From assembly GCA_019828545.1 (NCBI GenBank), contig JACVRA010000202.1, positions 124,001 to 188,000 on the forward strand: a stretch of 64,000 bases of DNA, given 5' to 3'. The stretch's first letter is position 1. Each line of letters starts with the position of its first letter. The translations under genes and the position numbers were made by a program. Source of the DNA: Paracamarosporium sp. OC-R06-R3 (lineage: Eukaryota; Ascomycota; Dothideomycetes; Pleosporales; Didymosphaeriaceae). The notes beneath the pieces are model-generated. The model was not told the DNA's origin, ran no database searches, and saw only the letters and a list, made by a program, of their open reading frames with translations. Positions 1-12,650 of the stretch are shown piece by piece.

Positions 1-853
1 CCACTGCGAACGTGAGCGTGCACCATGCAGCAGGGACGCTAGCCGCGAGGACAAGTGTCAGAATGGCAAGAGACGTGAATAGTACCAAGAAACTGGATGG
101 CGGGATCGAGGGGATAAAAGGATGGATCGGAGAAGTCGCATGGAGGGATTTCTACAGGCATGTCTTGGTCAACTGGCCATATGTCTGGTACGCTCCCTAA
201 ACTACATTTCCACGACATCACTAATCCTTCTTAGCATGAACAAGCCCTTCAAATATGAGTACACAAACATCGAATGGGAATACAACGACGAGCATTTCCG
301 CGCTTGGACAGAAGGCCGAACCGGTAAGCCTACCTACGTTTTCTGCTTTACTTCTTCCATCAGTCCTGACTGACTATTGTTACTAGGCTACCCAATAGTC
401 GACGCAGCAATGCGCAGCCTCAACTCAACAGCCTACATGCACAACCGCCTCCGCATGATCACCGCTTCCTTCCTAGCCAAACACCTACTCCTCGACTGGC
501 GCCTCGGCGAGCAATACTTTATCACACACCTCATCGACGGAGACTTTGCCTCCAACAACGGAGGCTGGGGTTTCTCGTCTTCCACCGGCGTCGACCCACA
601 GCCTTATTTCCGCGTGTTCAACCCTTGGCTGCAGAGCGAGAAGTTCGATGCTGAAGGAGAGTTCATTAGGAAGTGGGTCCCAGAGTTGAGCGAGATCAAA
701 GGAGACGGTGTGCACAATCCTTACGAGAAGGGCGGGGAAGCAGAGAAGATCGCGAAGAGGGAAGGATATCCGAGGGTGATCGTGGAGCATAAATTTGCCA
801 GGGATAGATGCCTGAAGCGGTATAAGGCGGGAATAGGGAGGGACACGGCGTGA
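1..853 (+). CDS. Class I DNA photolyase (cryptochrome/photolyase family), 3' part
   Basis: This is the C-terminal part of a light-driven photolyase that repairs UV-induced pyrimidine dimers with FAD. The gene enters from the left edge, so the N-terminal antenna domain is missing. Exons are <1-187, 235-323 and 387-853, reading from base 3. Introns 188-234 and 324-386 have GT-AG ends and keep the frame (phases 2 and 1). The FAD-binding-domain signatures are clear: GWIGEVAWRDFYRH, NWPYVCMNKPF across the first intron, the TGYPIVDAAMRSL segment across the second, then MHNRLRMITASFLAKHLL, DGDFASNNGGWGFSSSTG and PYFRVFNPWLQSEKFD. These fit the fungal CPD photolyase (phr1) group better than a (6-4) enzyme or DASH cryptochrome, though the antenna half would be needed to be sure. 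The stop is at 851-853. Only the family call is secure; substrate class is inferred. Confidence 0.93.
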
Positions 854-2250
854 TAACGCACGGAATGTTATATTCGCATACTCCAATCCACTGCTTCACA
901 TCTTGAACATAGTCCCGGTCGTGAAAGCCTTAACAAACCGGTGTTCTATCATACACCCCCCGTAAACGCCATCCGATGCCCTCTATCCCAGTACAAAACC
1001 AAATTATAATGCAACCCGTCTATACCTCCCTCCTCCAACCCAGTCCAATCCCCGAACCAACCCCTACGTCAGCCCCCCACCAGTAACCCCGCTCTGTCCC
1101 GGCTCGCCCGCAGGCCCACTGCCCCCCGGCGTCTTCCCAGCTTTCCTCCGCATGCTCTTGCTGCGATGCGTGTAGTAATTGTCCGGCTCCTTCATCTCTG
1201 CTTTGTCTTGTTTTGCCGTCGACGGCTGCAGCTTGTTGTGTTCGGAGATTTTGCTGGCTTTGGAGCCCATTGTGTGTGTGCGGGGGTATGTTGTGTAGGA
1301 TTGAGGGTGGGAGGATGTGGTGGATGGGTGGGAGGGAGAACTGTGGGCATTAGTATGTTGCTACGCGAAGTGCTCGCGTGTGGGAAGGCTTACGGCGAGT
1401 TGTGGCGTTGTATAATGCCCGAGACTGGGTCTGGGGGTGTTGTGTGTAGTCCTAGGCGCAAAATTTCCGAGACGGAGATCTAGAATTGGAATCCTCTTGC
1501 TGGTCAATTTGTAGAGAAAAGAAGAGTTGCGTTGGGGACCCGCGTAGGACGATGATGACGTATGCGGCGGCGGATGCTCCCGATCGTCGACCCTGCAGAT
1601 CGCCCCTGAGGAGCTAGCCCGGTTTATTGACCGAATTCGTTGAACTAAACTAAAACATCATCGCGTAATTGACTGCGATGCGGACCCTATCTGTATGCCA
1701 CGGATCGTGAGCGGGTTATGACTTTGTTCAAGCGCAAGGATCATATGAAATCTATGGATGCGATGTGGGTTGCTTCTGCTGTTGCCTAAGTCAAGTCTTG
1801 TAATAATGTCCGGCATGTTCATTGGTTTCTATCTAGAATTTGTTGTTTTACAAATATTCGGCGTGGGTCTGATTACCAAAAGTGGTAAAAAACATGGTGA
1901 TTCACTTGGGAATCGGCACAAAAGAGTCGTAATGGAAAAAGATTAGAGCAAGAAATTCGACTGGACTAGAATTCGAATTGGTTCCTATGTATAGAGGTTT
2001 GATGTTTAACGTCTGCTTTTATGATGGTACGTCGATCAACGCAATGATCGGGTATACTCGAAGCGTCAAAGCTGCGAGCCTACGTAAAACCAGCAGTACA
2101 CCAACAGTCACATCTTAACATCAGCCGAACGCCTCAACAACCGCCTTCAACCGCTCCCACAAACAACATCACCAAGCACCACACATCACGTGTCCATACA
2201 TATCACATAACGATAGTCATTCATTATCTCTCATACATCTCGTAATTCCC
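854..2250. other. Intergenic stretch between photolyase and dpp5
   Basis: About 1.4 kb between the 3' ends of the photolyase and the dpp5 gene. Apart from the small minus-strand frame at 1064-1270 I see no coding signal. Bases 1280-1350 are G-rich on the plus strand and look like promoter or 5' leader of that small frame. The stretch from 1750 to 2230 is AT-richer and carries no recognisable feature. Confidence 0.5.
1064..1270 (-). CDS. Possible small protein with N-myristoylation-like start (68 aa)
   Basis: A 68-residue frame with a true ATG at 1270 in a good context (CACACAATGG). It begins MGSKASKIS, which fits the N-myristoylation pattern (Gly2, Ser6, Lys7). It is highly charged, with many Lys, Glu and Asp residues up to about residue 45, and ends in a Gly/Pro/Ser-rich tail. 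I do not recognise the family. It is uninterrupted and needs no intron, but a stretch of this length could also be chance or the first exon of a longer transcript. It lies between the converging 3' ends of its two larger neighbours. Membrane attachment is only inferred from the N-terminal motif. Confidence 0.4.
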   Translation of the reverse strand: MGSKASKISEHNKLQPSTAKQDKAEMKEPDNYYTHRSKSMRRKAGKTPGGSGPAGEPGQSGVTGGGLT

Positions 2251-4630
2251 CTACTGCTTAATCACCCCCTCCTGGATCAACTCCTCATCCAGCCCCACCC
2301 AATACCTAATCCAATTAAAGATGTAGGTATGCCACACAAGACTATTATCCCTGGTCGTAACCCAGTGACCCTCATCCGGGAAGTGCAAGAAGCGGGACGG
2401 AACGCCCAGACTCTGTAGGATGTTGAACAGGGCGACGCCGTCGGATTGGACGACGCGGTAGTCGAGGTCGTCTGCGGGATGAATCAGCATTTCGATCTTC
2501 AGATTATGTGGGAAAGGAAGGAGGAGGATTGAAAAGGGAAACATACTGTGCACGATAAACTGCGGGGTGCTAAAGTTCTTCGCGTGCGTAAGCGGGTCGA
2601 AGATAGCGAAGTTCTCGCGGTTATTCCAAATCGTGCCGTTCTGATCGTGCTGGATGAACCACAGCTCGTCCGTCGCGTAGGCGCCGAACTGGTTGGACTT
2701 TCCATCGTGGGTGACAAGCGCCTTGAAGCGGCGGCCAAGCTCGTGGCCCTGGATCCAGTTGATGCTGAAAGCGCCGAAACTGGCGCCCGCGGCAATGGCG
2801 CGGTCTGTGTCGGCGTAGCTCACGTTGGCCTCGATGTGGTCGAAGAGTGCTTCGAAGTCGCGGTAGGGCGTGCCGCCCCAGTTGTTTGTGATGGCGTCGG
2901 TGAAGTTCTGGCTGTACGAGGGGGTGCCTGTGAATTGCGGGACGAACACGACGAAGCCTTGTTCGGCCCAGAGGCGCAGGTTCCAGCGTGTGCTCCAGGA
3001 GTCGCCTTGGCTGCTCTGCGGACCGCCGTGGATCATGAAGACAAATGGCCACTTCTTGTCTGTGGTGAAGTTGCTGGGGTAGTGCACGAAAGTTTGGATT
3101 TGGGAACCGTCGCCGCCTGTGTACCAGAAGTTGGCGGTCGAGTTGGGGAGGAGGCCTGCGAGCTCGGGGTCTACCTCGTGGGCGCTGAAGAGCACGTTGG
3201 GCTCGCTGTCGGGGCCCTGCGTGTACCAGATCTTGGACGACCACACAGCTGATGCGGAGATGAGCGCTTCGCCTGAGGGCAAGATCGCAAAGTCAGCGAG
3301 GTTAGGCGACGGGCCGGTGATGTTTTGGGGTGTGAAGGAAGAGTCGGCGTCAGCAGGGACAATGTACAAGCGGTTCGCAGCGTGCAGTTCGGAGACGACC
3401 CAGAGGTCTTTGCTGTCGGGGCTCCATGTTACGCCGGAGGGACTGGAATCCCAGTCTTCCGCTACGGCCGCAACTTCCGATTCCAAACCGTCGATGGTAG
3501 CAACGTAGAGCTTGAAGCGGTCAGACTCATACGAAATGCCGTCTTGTTGCGAATATGCGAGCTTCTTGCCATCTGGGGACCAGCGGGGGCCTTGAGATGC
3601 GCCTTGGGCTGTTTCGGGCGCAGAGCTACCAGGGCCGTTGATGGCGACTGGCGACTCGGAGGCGTCGTGCGGAATCACGTAGATGTAGCTCGCTGTGTGG
3701 TTGGCCTTGGTCAGCTCAGGTGCTTTGGTGAGGAAGGCGACCGTGCTGCCATCTGGTGAGATGTCGTAGTCGCCTGAGTCGCCGAATGGCTGTACTGGTG
3801 TTTCTGGGCGGGTGACAGAAGCGTTGATACCCACGAGCAAATTCTTCAGGTCACCTTCGAGCGAGAGGCCGCCGTAGCCAGAGGAAAGAACACCGGAGAA
3901 GATCGCGTATCGCTCCGCGGTAATGTAAGTATCCCAATGACGGACGAAGTTCGCATCGTAGATCTGGCCACTGCTCTTGGACGTGCTAGCCAGCTCCGGG
4001 TTGTACGCAGAGCCGTTGTTGTATGCAAGCGTGTTGACCACGAAGTTGATTGCACCTGACTCAGTCTGAACAGCCTTGAGACCCGTAAAAGGCGCATCCA
4101 AAGATGCGACAAGTTTTCTACAATGGTTAGTCTCTACCAAGGACAATTTATGTCTCTGACTTACGGCGCAAATTCATCCTCGCCCAAATCAGCGGTGTAA
4201 AGCGTCACACCACCAGCGACCTCATCATTGGTCCCATTGATGTACAGAATACTAGTATTCGTAGGCCCGACCCACACAAACTCCGAGACGTCGGCGTCGA
4301 TAGGCGCATCCGTGATATTGCCGCTCGCGACATCCAGGAAATGCCATGTAGTCGACGACTTGCCAGCGGTCCAATTGTAGCTCGTCGAGGAGAATAGAGC
4401 CAGTTCCTATATAACGTTTAGCCCTTTATCTAAAAATTTCGAATTCCTGGTGTTCTTACTCCGCTGGGATTCACAATCGCATTTCCTCGTCGCGGCGCCG
4501 CAAGCATGCCCCTACACAATCAGCATCCACTATCCACCACGCAACAAGCACACTCCACATACTCAACTGTAAGCGCATTGGCCTGCTTGACAAGCAAGCC
4601 GAAGCCCAACGCAGCCTTCCACAAAGCCAT
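2251..4630 (-). CDS. dpp5: Secreted dipeptidyl-peptidase V (S9 prolyl oligopeptidase family)
   Basis: Secreted serine peptidase of family S9C that removes X-Ala and similar dipeptides from peptides outside the cell. Exons on the minus strand are 4563-4630, 4460-4511, 4165-4406, 2547-4117 and 2471-2251 (717 aa); all four introns are GT-AG and keep frame. The ATG at 4630 opens a signal peptide (MALWKAALGFGLLVKQANA), followed by LAAPRRGNAIVNPSG, the usual start of the mature enzyme. A beta-propeller with TolB-like blades (SPDGSTVAFLTKAP, WSPDGKKLAYSQQDG) precedes the alpha/beta-hydrolase domain. The catalytic serine sits in GASFGAF. The Asp is in the HNDLDYR segment, which only appears when intron 2472-2546 is removed. 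The His is in DEGHWV. Length is normal. Homologues include the Aspergillus DPP V allergens and Trichophyton secreted DPP V. It could feed the OPT transporter nearby. Confidence 0.95.
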
Positions 4631-5205
4631 AGTAGCGCAATTGCAATTGACCGTGTACGCACAGCACTCGCACGAATCTCAGGGCACCCGCAGCTCAAGT
4701 AGCTCCGCACAGCTCGCCTCGCCGCAGCTACCCATGACGTGCTTTTGTGTTTCCTGGGTCCCGGGTAATCGACCTTCAGGTTTCGTGATGCCAATCGCAT
4801 GCCAAGTCGTGCTTGATGGTACCACCTGCCCGATTTGGGCGCACTGCCCAGACAAATGGCTGGGCTTTGATGACAAGTCGTGTACCGGCGTGCGGAAAGG
4901 CGGGTGGAGCTCGTGATATGGGCCATGCTAACGGCCGTTCTGGATCGTGCAGGAAGGAAAGGAAGGCGTGGGTGCTCGCGAGCTTTCTCACCTTCCGGGA
5001 TGAGTTTGAAGTGGGAGACTGGCGTGCTGATTGTTGATACGGCATGCTTGGCGGGTGTGGCGTGGTTGGAGTTGTGAATCCTTGCTGCTCAGGGAAGTGT
5101 ATGACATTGCTTGGGTGTATTGCTCATCTTGCGAAATTGTTGCTACGATGGATATATCTAGGCTGCCGTCAATCGTCATTAAAAACCTAGGAGCGTTGCC
5201 CCTCT
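4631..5205. other. Promoter region of dpp5
   Basis: 575 bases upstream of the dpp5 start and downstream of the MFS gene stop at 5206. Short frames exist on both strands, but none has a recognisable motif or a neighbour-consistent splice pattern. I read it as promoter plus the 3' flank of the MFS gene; I see no clear TATA box. Confidence 0.45.
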
Positions 5206-7227
5206 TCATGTCCCGCCCCAACTCGCGCCTCCAGCACCAATACCAGTACTTCCGATGTTTGAACTCAATCTTCTGAATCCCAGGCCCATGCCCACTGGTA
5301 CCGAACTTCTTCTCCTCACGCTCCTCCGCGACACAATTCTGTCTAGATTTGCGCTGCCTGCCGTACCGCGTCGCCCACGACGTCGATGTTCCAGCGCTTC
5401 GTCCCCGGAATACCCTTCGTCGTCCGTAGTCATTACGTCGCTATCCCAGGTGCTGGCGTGCGATAGCAGGTCCGTCGGCTCGCCGTACTCATTCTCCGAA
5501 AGCTCGTCCAAGTCTTGGACTTGAGCAATCTCATCTGAAGGTGCAGAGGCCGAAACTACGCTCTCAACGTCCGAATCCGGATCATCTCCGAATCCTTTCC
5601 CTTCCACCAGCCAAAGTGTAGGTATGAAAGCCAGGAGAGAAATCAATGATAGAGTCCAAAAAGGTATGATGACGTAGCCTTTCTTCAAGCTCCACGTGAA
5701 GAGGTTTCCGATACAAGCTGGCCCAGTCGCTCGCCCTACGGCAGACACGCTCGTTGCAAAGCCGTTCAAGGTGCCGAGAACCTGCAGGCTCTTGGCACTA
5801 TTTGTGAGCATGATTGTTGATGTTGGGAACGCGAATGTGCCTCCGAAGCCGCGGATGATGAGTAGGCTGATCATAACTGCTTCCTTCGTTGTTTGATCAG
5901 GAATCAGAGAAACGAACGGCGTTACGAAGTAGACAACCGGGAAAATCAAAAAAGCAATGCGGAGACAATGCAGAACACCCCAGCGTCGGGCTAGTACAGG
6001 GAATACGAGGAACTGGGTAAGCATGGATGTGACTGCAAACATGGTGAACGTGGCTCCAATCCGCCGAGAATCCATGCCAAAGCCGCCTGCAAACTTGAAA
6101 GGAAGCGAGACATTTGGATCGTTTATTGTCATTGATGGGTGGTGCATGAAAACAGGGATAATCTGTGAATTTTGTTAGTGATAAGAATGTGAGTTAGGTG
6201 TATGTGCGAGTTACCTGGTCATAAGCAATGGTATACAAAGCGAGTAAAGTATATACGACCAAATTCAGTGACGTCTGATATGTGAGAACTTCGGCCAATT
6301 TCGGGCGGCCAGGGTCCGCTGGTGGATTGATCCTATTTGGAGCAGCTTCTTCATCGTTGGATATCTTCGTTTGGCCCAACAGTGGTTCTCGCTCGGGATG
6401 GATCTTCTTCTGCTTCTTGGAGATATGGAAAACCCTGCGCACGAATGCAGTCATTTTGCTGCCAACGATCAAACCAAGGTCTCGGTCGTATTTCTTCTTT
6501 TCCAGGGATTCCTATTCCAATCAGAGATGCACGCAATGGTGTTGGACGTATGTACCTTTAAGAACAGCCATCCTGTAACAATACCGATAGTGAAAAAAGT
6601 AGCTGCGACTAAATTCGGGGGACTATACGGGAACCGCTCGAAGAAGGAGCCAGCGCGTGGTTTGCGTGGGTCGACCCGCAGAGGATTCGACAATGCCCCG
6701 CCCAACGTCGGACCGAAGATGGCGCCTATCGTGTAGACCAGTGGCATGATACTGAATGCTCTGGGCTGCAATTCCTTCCACGGACAAAGTTCCGCCACAG
6801 TCGTCCTCAATATTCCCACGTTTCCGTTACCCAGTCCTTGTAGGGCGCGAGCGGCAATGGCCATGGGAAGCGACGTGGAAAATCCGAAGAGGAGCATCGT
6901 GACCATGGTGTTGAAGAGTCCGATGAGGATAATTGGCTTCCTGCCAAAACGATCCGAGGCGGCACCCCATGCTATGCCTGTGAAAGCTTGCGATATGGAG
7001 AAGATGGCCGAAGTGAAACCAGCCCAGCGAGCGATGTCGTTTTCAGGTACACCGAAGCTTTCCATCATCTCGGGGATGTATGGGAAGACCGAAGTCAGGG
7101 CAATGGGCTCGGCGAAGCGACATATTGCTGTGAATGTCAGCTCTTCTGTACGGATCTCTTATCGCAGCGCAAGTGTATACCTACACAGGATAACCAGTTG
7201 CTGGACTGGTAGGCGGCGCTCTGTCAT
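5206..7227 (-). CDS. MFS transporter with long charged C-terminal tail
   Basis: Major facilitator superfamily carrier of the fungal group that includes yeast YCR023C-like proteins; substrate unknown. Exons are 7185-7227, 6556-7127, 6215-6511 and 5206-6162 (622 aa), with introns of 57, 44 and 52 bases that keep frame. Joining the tiny first exon gives ICRFAEPIALTSVFPYIPEM, the typical start of TM1 in this group. The MFS motif A between TM2 and TM3 is present (GAASDRFGRKPIIL), as is ARALQGLGNGNVG in TM4. A charged loop (ESLEKKKYDRD ... KKQKKIHPERE) links the two halves. After the last membrane segment (near LISLLAFIPTLWLVEG) comes a hydrophilic tail of over 120 residues, acidic at first (DDPDSDVESV) and then Arg-rich (EHRRRGRRG, SRRSVRRRSS), probably cytosolic and a target for phosphorylation. 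The 5' end faces the OPT gene across a 2.3 kb gap. Confidence 0.9.
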
Positions 7228-9533
7228 GTCGGCGCGCGGTGTAGCAGCAGGACACGCATGCTAGGAGACAGCGGGGGAGGAGGGGAGGAGAGGAAAAACG
7301 AAGAGCGTGTGACGGAGTGAAGGCCTGAGTCAAGCATTGCTGCTGCTGCACGAAGTCTACACCGGAAACGCCAGTGCCCCGCTCTTTTCCGTCATCACGC
7401 GCCGCCTGGCGCTATCGCTAAGTCAATGAGAACGGGGCGCGCCTCTCCACTACGCAGATATCGTGGGGCGTCGTTCGTTACCGCCATGCCGTCTCTACCG
7501 ATGTGAAGCTTGTACGCGCTTGATGCGCCGTGGTGAGAATTGGCATGGTAAGATGCTGATGGTGTTCATCTTCAAAGAGTGCGAGGATGACAACCCCGGC
7601 TCCCTCAGACGGCAGGCACGACCCACATTCACCCGACTAATGCAGGAAACAGGAAGCTCCCGCAGGCGCCACATGTGTACTCGGCAGGGTTCCTGTCCAT
7701 CATCATGGCTATCTTGTTTCCTTGGGGCGTTTTGTTTTTTTATGCGCTTCTTGTTGGTGCCTTGTGTGGCGCCTCTGTGTGGAACTTGTCTCGCTTCCCC
7801 GCACGTTCCTTGCCGCCGTCACCGGCGCCACGCCACGGGCCGGCCTTGGCTACTCCGGCCAGAAACGCTTATTCCGAGCAATCATTCCGAATTCACACCG
7901 TTGTTCTGTTGCCTATTCATGCGTATAATACAGTGTGTTATTTAGTGAAGTCAGTCCACATCCTTCTGGGCAATAGCACTTCTCGGTCGCGACTGCCACA
8001 TCCTAGGCTCTAGACAGATCACTCTCTATTTCGTCCCGCACAACTGACATCCCATTCCCAGTGACCTAGTTAAAGAACCAGGTCGAGCTCAACTGGTTTC
8101 GAATTTCCATTTCCTCCGACTGCGTTTCTGCCGTAAATTGCATCGCAAGGTCATCCAACACTGCATCTACGACTGCTGGACGCCCGCCACTGCTGCCAAT
8201 ATTGTACATTCCAAATCGAAAACATGGTCTCTTTTATTCATTTTCGTCACGAATAAATCAAGATCTGCCGACATCGTGTGCAGCAGCAGCAATGCCCTTC
8301 GGTACACTATTCGATGGATCATTTGGCTTTGACCATGTGTGTCTGCTATGCTCAGCGCATACTCGAAGTCTAAAGCCTTGAGTGCAACCGACTCTCGCGG
8401 AATATTAGTCAAAAGAGACGTGGAATATGTCCTACGGCACTTCAATAGCTTTTCGATCCAGAGGTTGGGACGTGATTTCCGAGACCATCAACGTGCGATC
8501 AACGTGCATCACACCTTCGGTCGGTAAAAAGCCTATTTCCAGTCCCTATCGCTCGCTGCTGTACCGCATAGCAACACACGACACTCAAACGCGCCCTTGC
8601 CTCCAGATAAAGAACAGTGAAAGGGACAACGACTCAACATCATGTGGCAAGACGCCCGAAAAGCTTATCCGCTTGCGTAAAGCTTATCGCGATATGGAAA
8701 CTGTATATTGCGTGCCCTTCTGGACTTCGCGCTTGTTATCAGGGTCTCTCAGTAAAGTACCGTTGATCCTGGTCTGTCGGCAAAACAGCCTTCCTTTTCA
8801 GGCATCGCGAATTGCAAGGCAAGTGCCGGTTCTCAAGCGGAGAGAGCAAGCCCTTGACGCGTAAGCCAAACAACAGATCTGAGCAGAGCATGCGTTGATG
8901 TGGAAGCAGTTGTTTTTGGTGCGTTCATTCTGGGCAGCACGTAAACCTTGCGAATGTTTACATGAGCGCATTGATCTTCCCCAAATGCACAGACTGTCTC
9001 GCGGAAAATGCTGCACGCCAGGACCCCGGTCAATACCACCAGCATCACAAAAGCACGAGCTTATAGCCTCCAATGATAGCAGTTCCTGAGACCTGGATAT
9101 GTTGCATGCACCGCTGATTAGAACCTCGTCTGGATGCACGATGGATCTGGCTCTGATTGCGCTTACCCCACCGCCTCGTTCGCGCCACCTCCAGCTCTCC
9201 ATATAAAGCTTATCTATGTACTTGGGTTGCTTGATGATCCGTCTTTCAACTGTTACTTGGCGATTGATTGTTCTGCGAACCGCCTCCCACTCCGCAAGCT
9301 ACAAGGTCGCATGAGAGAGGATCAACCATCCAGGGAACTCTGGAGGGGATAACGCAGGGTCGATCGCAACCCTCGCTCGCGTGACCTCACCTTGGTGGCA
9401 CAGCGTCACCGCATCGAGCTACCTGCAGCGTCAGTTATCTTGCCCTACCCCAGGGCAGAAGATACAAAGGCAGATTGTATCCAAATTCGTCATCACCACT
9501 CGTTTCAACTCAGAATCGGGCACAGATCTTAAA
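7228..9533. other. 2.3 kb gap between divergent MFS and OPT transporters
   Basis: A shared upstream region for two divergently transcribed transporter genes. Several frames of 60-160 codons occur, but none shows a family motif; the hydrophobic frame near 7705-8013 is the best of them and is still unconvincing. The part just before 9534 presumably holds the OPT promoter and 5' leader. Confidence 0.45.
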
Positions 9534-12487
9534 ATGGCTGATCATACTTCCGAGAAGGTTCCGGTGATCGAGGAAGCAGGCACGCAACCCACTTCTACAG
9601 AGGCTCCGTCGAAGCTACCAGACTACACCGCCGACGAAGTCATAGATAAAGTCGAACATGATCTTATCATCACCGGTGACGACCTTGCAAACGTACAGGA
9701 AACTGCCAAACAATTGAGTTTGGAGGAAACACGAGACATCCTGCGCGACGTTATCCAGAACCACGAGAACGATCAAAACTTCCCAATTCATGTTCTTCAA
9801 TCCATGAAGGAATTTGTTGCGAATGACGATATCTTCGAGCACCCGGACAAGTATGAAACACTCATTGCTGAGATGAGGGTGGAAGCTGCCCTCATCAAAG
9901 ATGATAGTCCTTATCCCGAAGTTCGAGCGGTACGTTTTGCGGCACTTTTCGAATACTTCAGTTCTTCTCTTGCCTATGTAGTTTGAAGATACAGGACGCA
10001 ATACCCATATTTGTAGCGACAGAAATCGTTACTAATTGATTAACTAGGTTGTTGACAACACCGATGATCCTACACTACCTTGCTCTACCATCCGCGCTTG
10101 GACGATCGGCATTATCTACGTGTCAGCAGGTGTCCTTATCAATCAACTCTTCTACATTCGCCAACCCTCTATTACGCTGGAATCTAACGTCGCCCAATTG
10201 TTAGCTTACCCAGCGGGAAAGGCATGGGAGGCATGGATGCCCTCTTGGGAATTCACACTCTTCGGACAGAAGCACAACCTCAACCCCGGGAAATTCAACA
10301 AAAAAGAACACATGCTAATTACGATCATGGCTAACGTCGGCTTCACCACACCGTATACAACCGATATCATTCTTTCTCAATTTTTGCCCCAGTACTTTAA
10401 CCAAAAGTACGCCTCACACTTTTCATACCAGATCCTAATCACACTTGGCACCAACTTCATCGGATACGGAATCGCAGGCTTGACACGCCAGTTCTTGGTG
10501 TACCCTGCACATTGCGTTTGGCCTGCGAGTCTAGTCACGATCGCGCTAAACCAATCGTTCCACACAGAAACGGACCTTCCTGTCCCTGGTCCATTCAAGC
10601 GGATCTATAATACTACGAGACTGAGGCTATTCACGCTAGCTTTCTTCGGAATGTTCGTCTATTTCTGGTTCCCTGGCTACATCTTCCAGGCTCTGAGCTT
10701 CTTCAGCTGGCTGAGTTGGATTGCGCCAGACAATGTCAATCTGGGAACCATCACCGGCATGAGCAATGGTCTCGGCATCAACCCACTACCAACATTTGAC
10801 TGGAACGTGCTCATATTCGACGAGGGTCGTTCTCCTCTTGTATTACCGTTCTTCTTCTGGTGGAACGCGTTCATTGGAATCGTAACAGGTGCATTCCTTA
10901 TTCTCGGTCTCTGGTACACGAATACATACAACACCGGCTACCTGCCCATTAACACACCACGCGTATTCGATCACTTTACGGACTACTACAACGTGAGTCG
11001 CGCTATCGACGACCGAGGCATCTTCGATGCGGAGAAGTACGAGACGTACTCTCCTCCATTCCTTAGTGCTGGTTACTTGACCGTGTATCTGTATTTCTTC
11101 GCCATTTACACTTGCGTGCTTACGTGGACGTTCTTGTATCATCGCCATGAGATTTGGAAGGGCCTGAAGAATGTGTTTCGTCGAGGGCAGGAGAAGGTTC
11201 TACATCCGGATGTGCACAACCGTCTCATGGCCAGATACCCAGAATGTACGTATTTCATCCGAGTTAATGTCGCTGTTTCTTAGCTAACCTTGTATTGTCT
11301 TGATTAGGTCCCGAATGGTGGTACCTTCTCGTGCTTCTCGCTTCCATCGGCGTCTCTCTAGGCGCTATTCTCGGCTGGCCAACCTACACCTCCGCCGGCG
11401 TCGTCTTCTACGGTATCGCACTCTGCCTAGTCTTTGTCGTTCCCGTCGGCATCGTCAACGCCATCACCGGATTTGAAATTACCCTAAACGTCCTCGCCGA
11501 ATTCATTGGTGGTGCCTGGAACCAAGGTAATGCCCTCGGCATGAACTACTTTAAAGCCTTCGGATACGTCACATGCTCGCACACACTGCGCTTCAGCAAA
11601 GATCTCAAACTCGCGCACTACGCCAAGATACCCCCACGACACACGTTTGCAGGGCAGATGATCGCTACGCTCGTGGCGAGCTTTGTCGCGATATCGATCC
11701 TCAACTTCCAAATGACGCAGATCCCAGGCGTGTGCACCGCCACTCAAAAAGACCATTACACTTGCCCTGGTATCAATCAATTTTTCACTGCGGCGGTGCT
11801 GTGGGGAACTGTAGGGCCGAAGAAGGTGTTTGGGAAGGGAGGCATGTATACGGCGTTGCTGGCTGGATTCCCAATTGGCGTCGTCGTCCCGCTTGCAGTA
11901 TACTTTGCGCGGAAGTACTTTCCGAAGCAGAGGTGGCTGCGCGATATACACCCGCCTGCTCTTTTCTACGGCGGTATCTACTACGCTCCGGTAAGTTCTA
12001 CCAACCCTTGCAAGACTACCCAAATAATCTGTGGTCCGCGTTCCTCCTAAATCCCTAACCCGTGGGTGGTTTCACTCTGTTCTTGTGAACTGCCGTCACA
12101 CCTCCCACATCTCGTGGCAATCAAGTTGTTGACATCAACAGTATAACATGAGCTACCTCTGGCCTGGCGTCGTCATGTCCTACTTCTCGCACATGTGGCT
12201 TAAAACGCGGCACACAGCCTTTTGGGCGAAGTACAACTACGTCCTTTCAGCTGCCTTCTCGTCGGGCGTTGCAATCGCAGCCATCGTCATCTTCTTCGCG
12301 TTGCAGATGCAGCATGTCAGCATTGATTGGTGAGTCCTCATGATTTGGATCGCGTGATGCATTGGTACTGACGCTGTGCAGGTGGGGCAATAATGTCATT
12401 GCGCAGGGCTGCGAGGATACGCCTTGTGTGAGGCATACGTTGGCCGATGGGGAGTATTTTGGACCGAGAATGGGGGAGTTTCATTAG
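9534..12487 (+). CDS. OPT-family oligopeptide transporter
   Basis: Proton-coupled importer of tetra- and pentapeptides (OPT family) in the plasma membrane. Exons are 9534-9929, 10048-11245, 11308-11990, 12142-12329 and 12382-12487 (856 aa); all four introns keep frame (phases 0, 1, 0, 2). The ATG at 9534 begins a hydrophilic N-terminus of about 130 residues (MADHTSEKVPV). Family signatures follow: SPYPEVRAVVDNTDDPTLPC spanning the first intron, FNKKEHMLITIMANVGFTTPY, TGFEITLNVLAEFIGG, and the ending GPRMGEFH. The membrane part shows the expected run of hydrophobic segments and the length is normal for fungal OPTs (about 800-900 aa). Peptides released by the DPP V encoded nearby would be plausible substrates, but that link is inferred from function, not from the sequence. 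Exact specificity cannot be read here. Confidence 0.95.
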
Positions 12488-12650
12488 AGCTTAGGGTGGT
12501 AGGGGGGTGTGATGGGCTTACGGTATTGGTTAATGGGCGCCTGGAGGCGCTGCTGTTGTGGAGTGATAGGTAGGATGACTTTTCGTCAACAGAGCACTGC
12601 ATGAGGCCTGAAACATGCGACATTAAACGAGAGGTCTTGCACTACAGCGC

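Noticed and set aside
2548..3759. Long plus-strand frames opposite the dpp5 gene
   Set aside because: They mirror the codon bias of the dpp5 exon on the other strand, have no motif and no start support.
7463..8013. Overlapping plus-strand frames including a hydrophobic one
   Set aside because: No family motif, no splice support; the hydrophobic frame opens with GTG rather than ATG and codon use looks random.
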